Of a stretch of DNA of 13,932 nt, positions 13,412-13,932 are shown one piece after another. Under the pieces are notes generated by a model, which searched no databases, had not been told where the DNA came from, and saw nothing but the letters and a program-made list of their open reading frames with translations. The position numbers were made by a program, and so were the translations under genes. Every line of letters begins with the position of its first letter. The first letter of the stretch is position 1. The DNA comes from Proteobacteria bacterium UBA6921 (GTDB taxonomy: Bacteria; Pseudomonadota; Gammaproteobacteria; SG8-11), in the NCBI GenBank assembly GCA_002450895.1, contig DKAR01000153.1, positions 1 to 13,932 on the forward strand, read 5' to 3'.

Positions 13412-13762
13412 CTAGAACAACGTCGCGCCGAAGATTTTTACCTTTTCCTTCTCATAACCCAACACCAATCTTCCGAGCCACTCGGCGTTGGTTTTCTTGT
13501 TAGTAACTTTGTACAAGACAGTAATGTATTCGCCACGGCGAATCGTTCCGAGATATTTGGAATCGCCCGACAGGTTTTTGGCCAAATCGCTCCGCGCAAA
13601 CTGCTTGCCCATTTCGACTTCGTTTGCGCCTTTAATAAACGAAGACGAAAAATTGCGGGTAAACGCGCCGTAATTACCTTCGTTGGAGTATTTGATGAGA
13701 TCTGCCCACATCGGATTGGCAATCTCCAAAATTTCCTCATCGCTTTTTTCCAGTATGTTCAT
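13412..13762 (-). CDS. Conserved-looking 116-aa protein, function unknown (possible NTF2-like fold)
   Basis: No family is firmly recognised. The N-terminal half is helical and acidic (EKSDEEILEIANPMWADLIKY). The C-terminal half looks like an extended beta-sheet (YLGTIRRGEYITVLYKV, EWLGRLVLGY, VKIFGATLF). Such a helix-then-sheet pattern with an early tryptophan resembles NTF2/SnoaL- or DUF3887-type small proteins, offered only as a suggestion. There is no signal peptide. The ATG at 13762 is chosen because AGGCGAG lies 9 bases upstream. An in-frame GTG at 13786 would add eight residues but has no ribosome site. It is the first gene of a three-gene unit with the FKBP (15 bp gap) and TPR genes, between two intrinsic terminators. 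Confidence 0.8.
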   Translation of the reverse strand: MNILEKSDEEILEIANPMWADLIKYSNEGNYGAFTRNFSSSFIKGANEVEMGKQFARSDLAKNLSGDSKYLGTIRRGEYITVLYKVTNKKTNAEWLGRLVLGYEKEKVKIFGATLF

Positions 13763-13797
13763 AACAAGGTCTCGCCTGCACCGCACTTAGCTAATAG

Positions 13798-13833
13798 AAA
13801 AAAAAGGACCAACACATGACATGTCAGTCCTTT
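13798..13833 (-). terminator. Intrinsic terminator of the gene at the right edge
   Basis: On the minus strand AAAGGAC (complement of 13827-13833) pairs with GTCCTTT (complement of 13803-13809), followed by more Ts (eight in a row, complement of 13798-13805). A small ACAT/ATGT stem can form in the 17-base loop. It separates the right-edge gene from the 116-aa gene, only 35 bp before the latter's start. Confidence 0.7.
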
Positions 13834-13851
13834 CTTCTCGCAAACAACGTC

Positions 13852-13873
13852 GTGGCTTCTTAGAACAAGCCAC
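13852..13873 (-). other. Perfect 7-bp hairpin just after the right-edge stop codon
   Basis: GTGGCTT (13852-13858) pairs exactly with AAGCCAC (13867-13873) over an 8-base loop. It lies 7 bases after the minus-strand stop codon at 13881-13883 and is not followed by a T run; the proper terminator comes about 20 bases later. It probably protects or structures the mRNA 3' end. Confidence 0.4.
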
Positions 13874-13880
13874 AATTCTC

Positions 13881-13932
13881 TTAGTGGTGCCCTTCTGCTT
13901 TCAGTTTTGCCAGGTCTTTGTCCTCGAGATCA
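13881..13932 (-). CDS. C-terminal end of an unidentified gene (runs off right edge)
   Basis: Seventeen codons are visible, ending ...DLEDKDLAKLKAEGHH then TAA. The tail is charged and helical with a His-His end; too little remains to name a family. A hairpin and an intrinsic terminator immediately downstream, in the right orientation, support a real gene ending here. Confidence 0.5.
   Translation of the reverse strand, partial: DLEDKDLAKLKAEGHH

Noticed and set aside
13763..13786. GTG at 13784-13786 as the start of the 116-aa gene
   Set aside because: No ribosome site precedes it, while the ATG at 13762 has a purine-rich site at the right distance.
1..13932. CRISPR arrays, insertion sequences, integrase or attachment sites
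   Set aside because: No regularly spaced repeats, transposase motifs or terminal inverted repeats with target duplications were seen on either strand.

Overview
The window looks like a piece of a Gram-negative, probably beta- or gammaproteobacterial, chromosome. The reasons are a complete poly-N-acetylglucosamine (PNAG) export operon with an outer-membrane porin, a glycosyltransferase of the PEP-CTERM/EpsH1-associated type, and a cytoplasmic molybdopterin oxidoreductase of the SoeA/formate-dehydrogenase-like group. No rRNA, tRNA, CRISPR array, transposase or phage gene was seen.

Layout. (1) 1-487, minus: N-terminus of an Fe-S/molybdopterin oxidoreductase. (2) 488-1517: about 1 kb with no convincing gene but an unusual number of short inverted repeats. 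(3) 1518-4657, plus: a coupled pair, an asparagine-synthase-type amidotransferase and a TIGR03087-like sugar transferase, both of exopolysaccharide type. (4) 9879-4719, minus: a compact pga operon, converging on (3). Its order is a short PgaA, PgaB, a PgaC-PgaD fusion, then a YfcE-type metallophosphoesterase. A TTGACA/CATACT promoter lies upstream of pgaA. (5) 9972-10151, plus: a 59-codon candidate ORF, divergent from pga and overlapping its promoter, followed by about 420 bp with no recognised gene. (6) 10572-10982, plus: a DUF4279 protein starting at TTG. (7) 13932-11164, minus: housekeeping-type genes. These are the tail of an unidentified gene, a terminator, a three-gene unit (116-aa unknown, SlyD-like FKBP isomerase, TPR protein), a terminator, then a HIT-family protein and a 55-aa basic small protein ending at a strong bidirectional terminator shared with the DUF4279 gene.

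Functionally the centre is a cell-surface polysaccharide region. PgaCD would polymerise GlcNAc at the inner membrane, PgaB would partly deacetylate it in the periplasm, and PgaA would export it. The convergent AsnB/glycosyltransferase pair would contribute to a different exopolysaccharide. The pga system is reduced in three ways: the PgaA superhelical domain is short, the PgaB C-terminal hydrolase domain is truncated and appears to have lost its catalytic acids, and PgaC and PgaD are one polypeptide. This compact architecture is the most noteworthy item. The two small ORFs (59 and 55 codons) and the hairpin-rich 1-kb gap come next.
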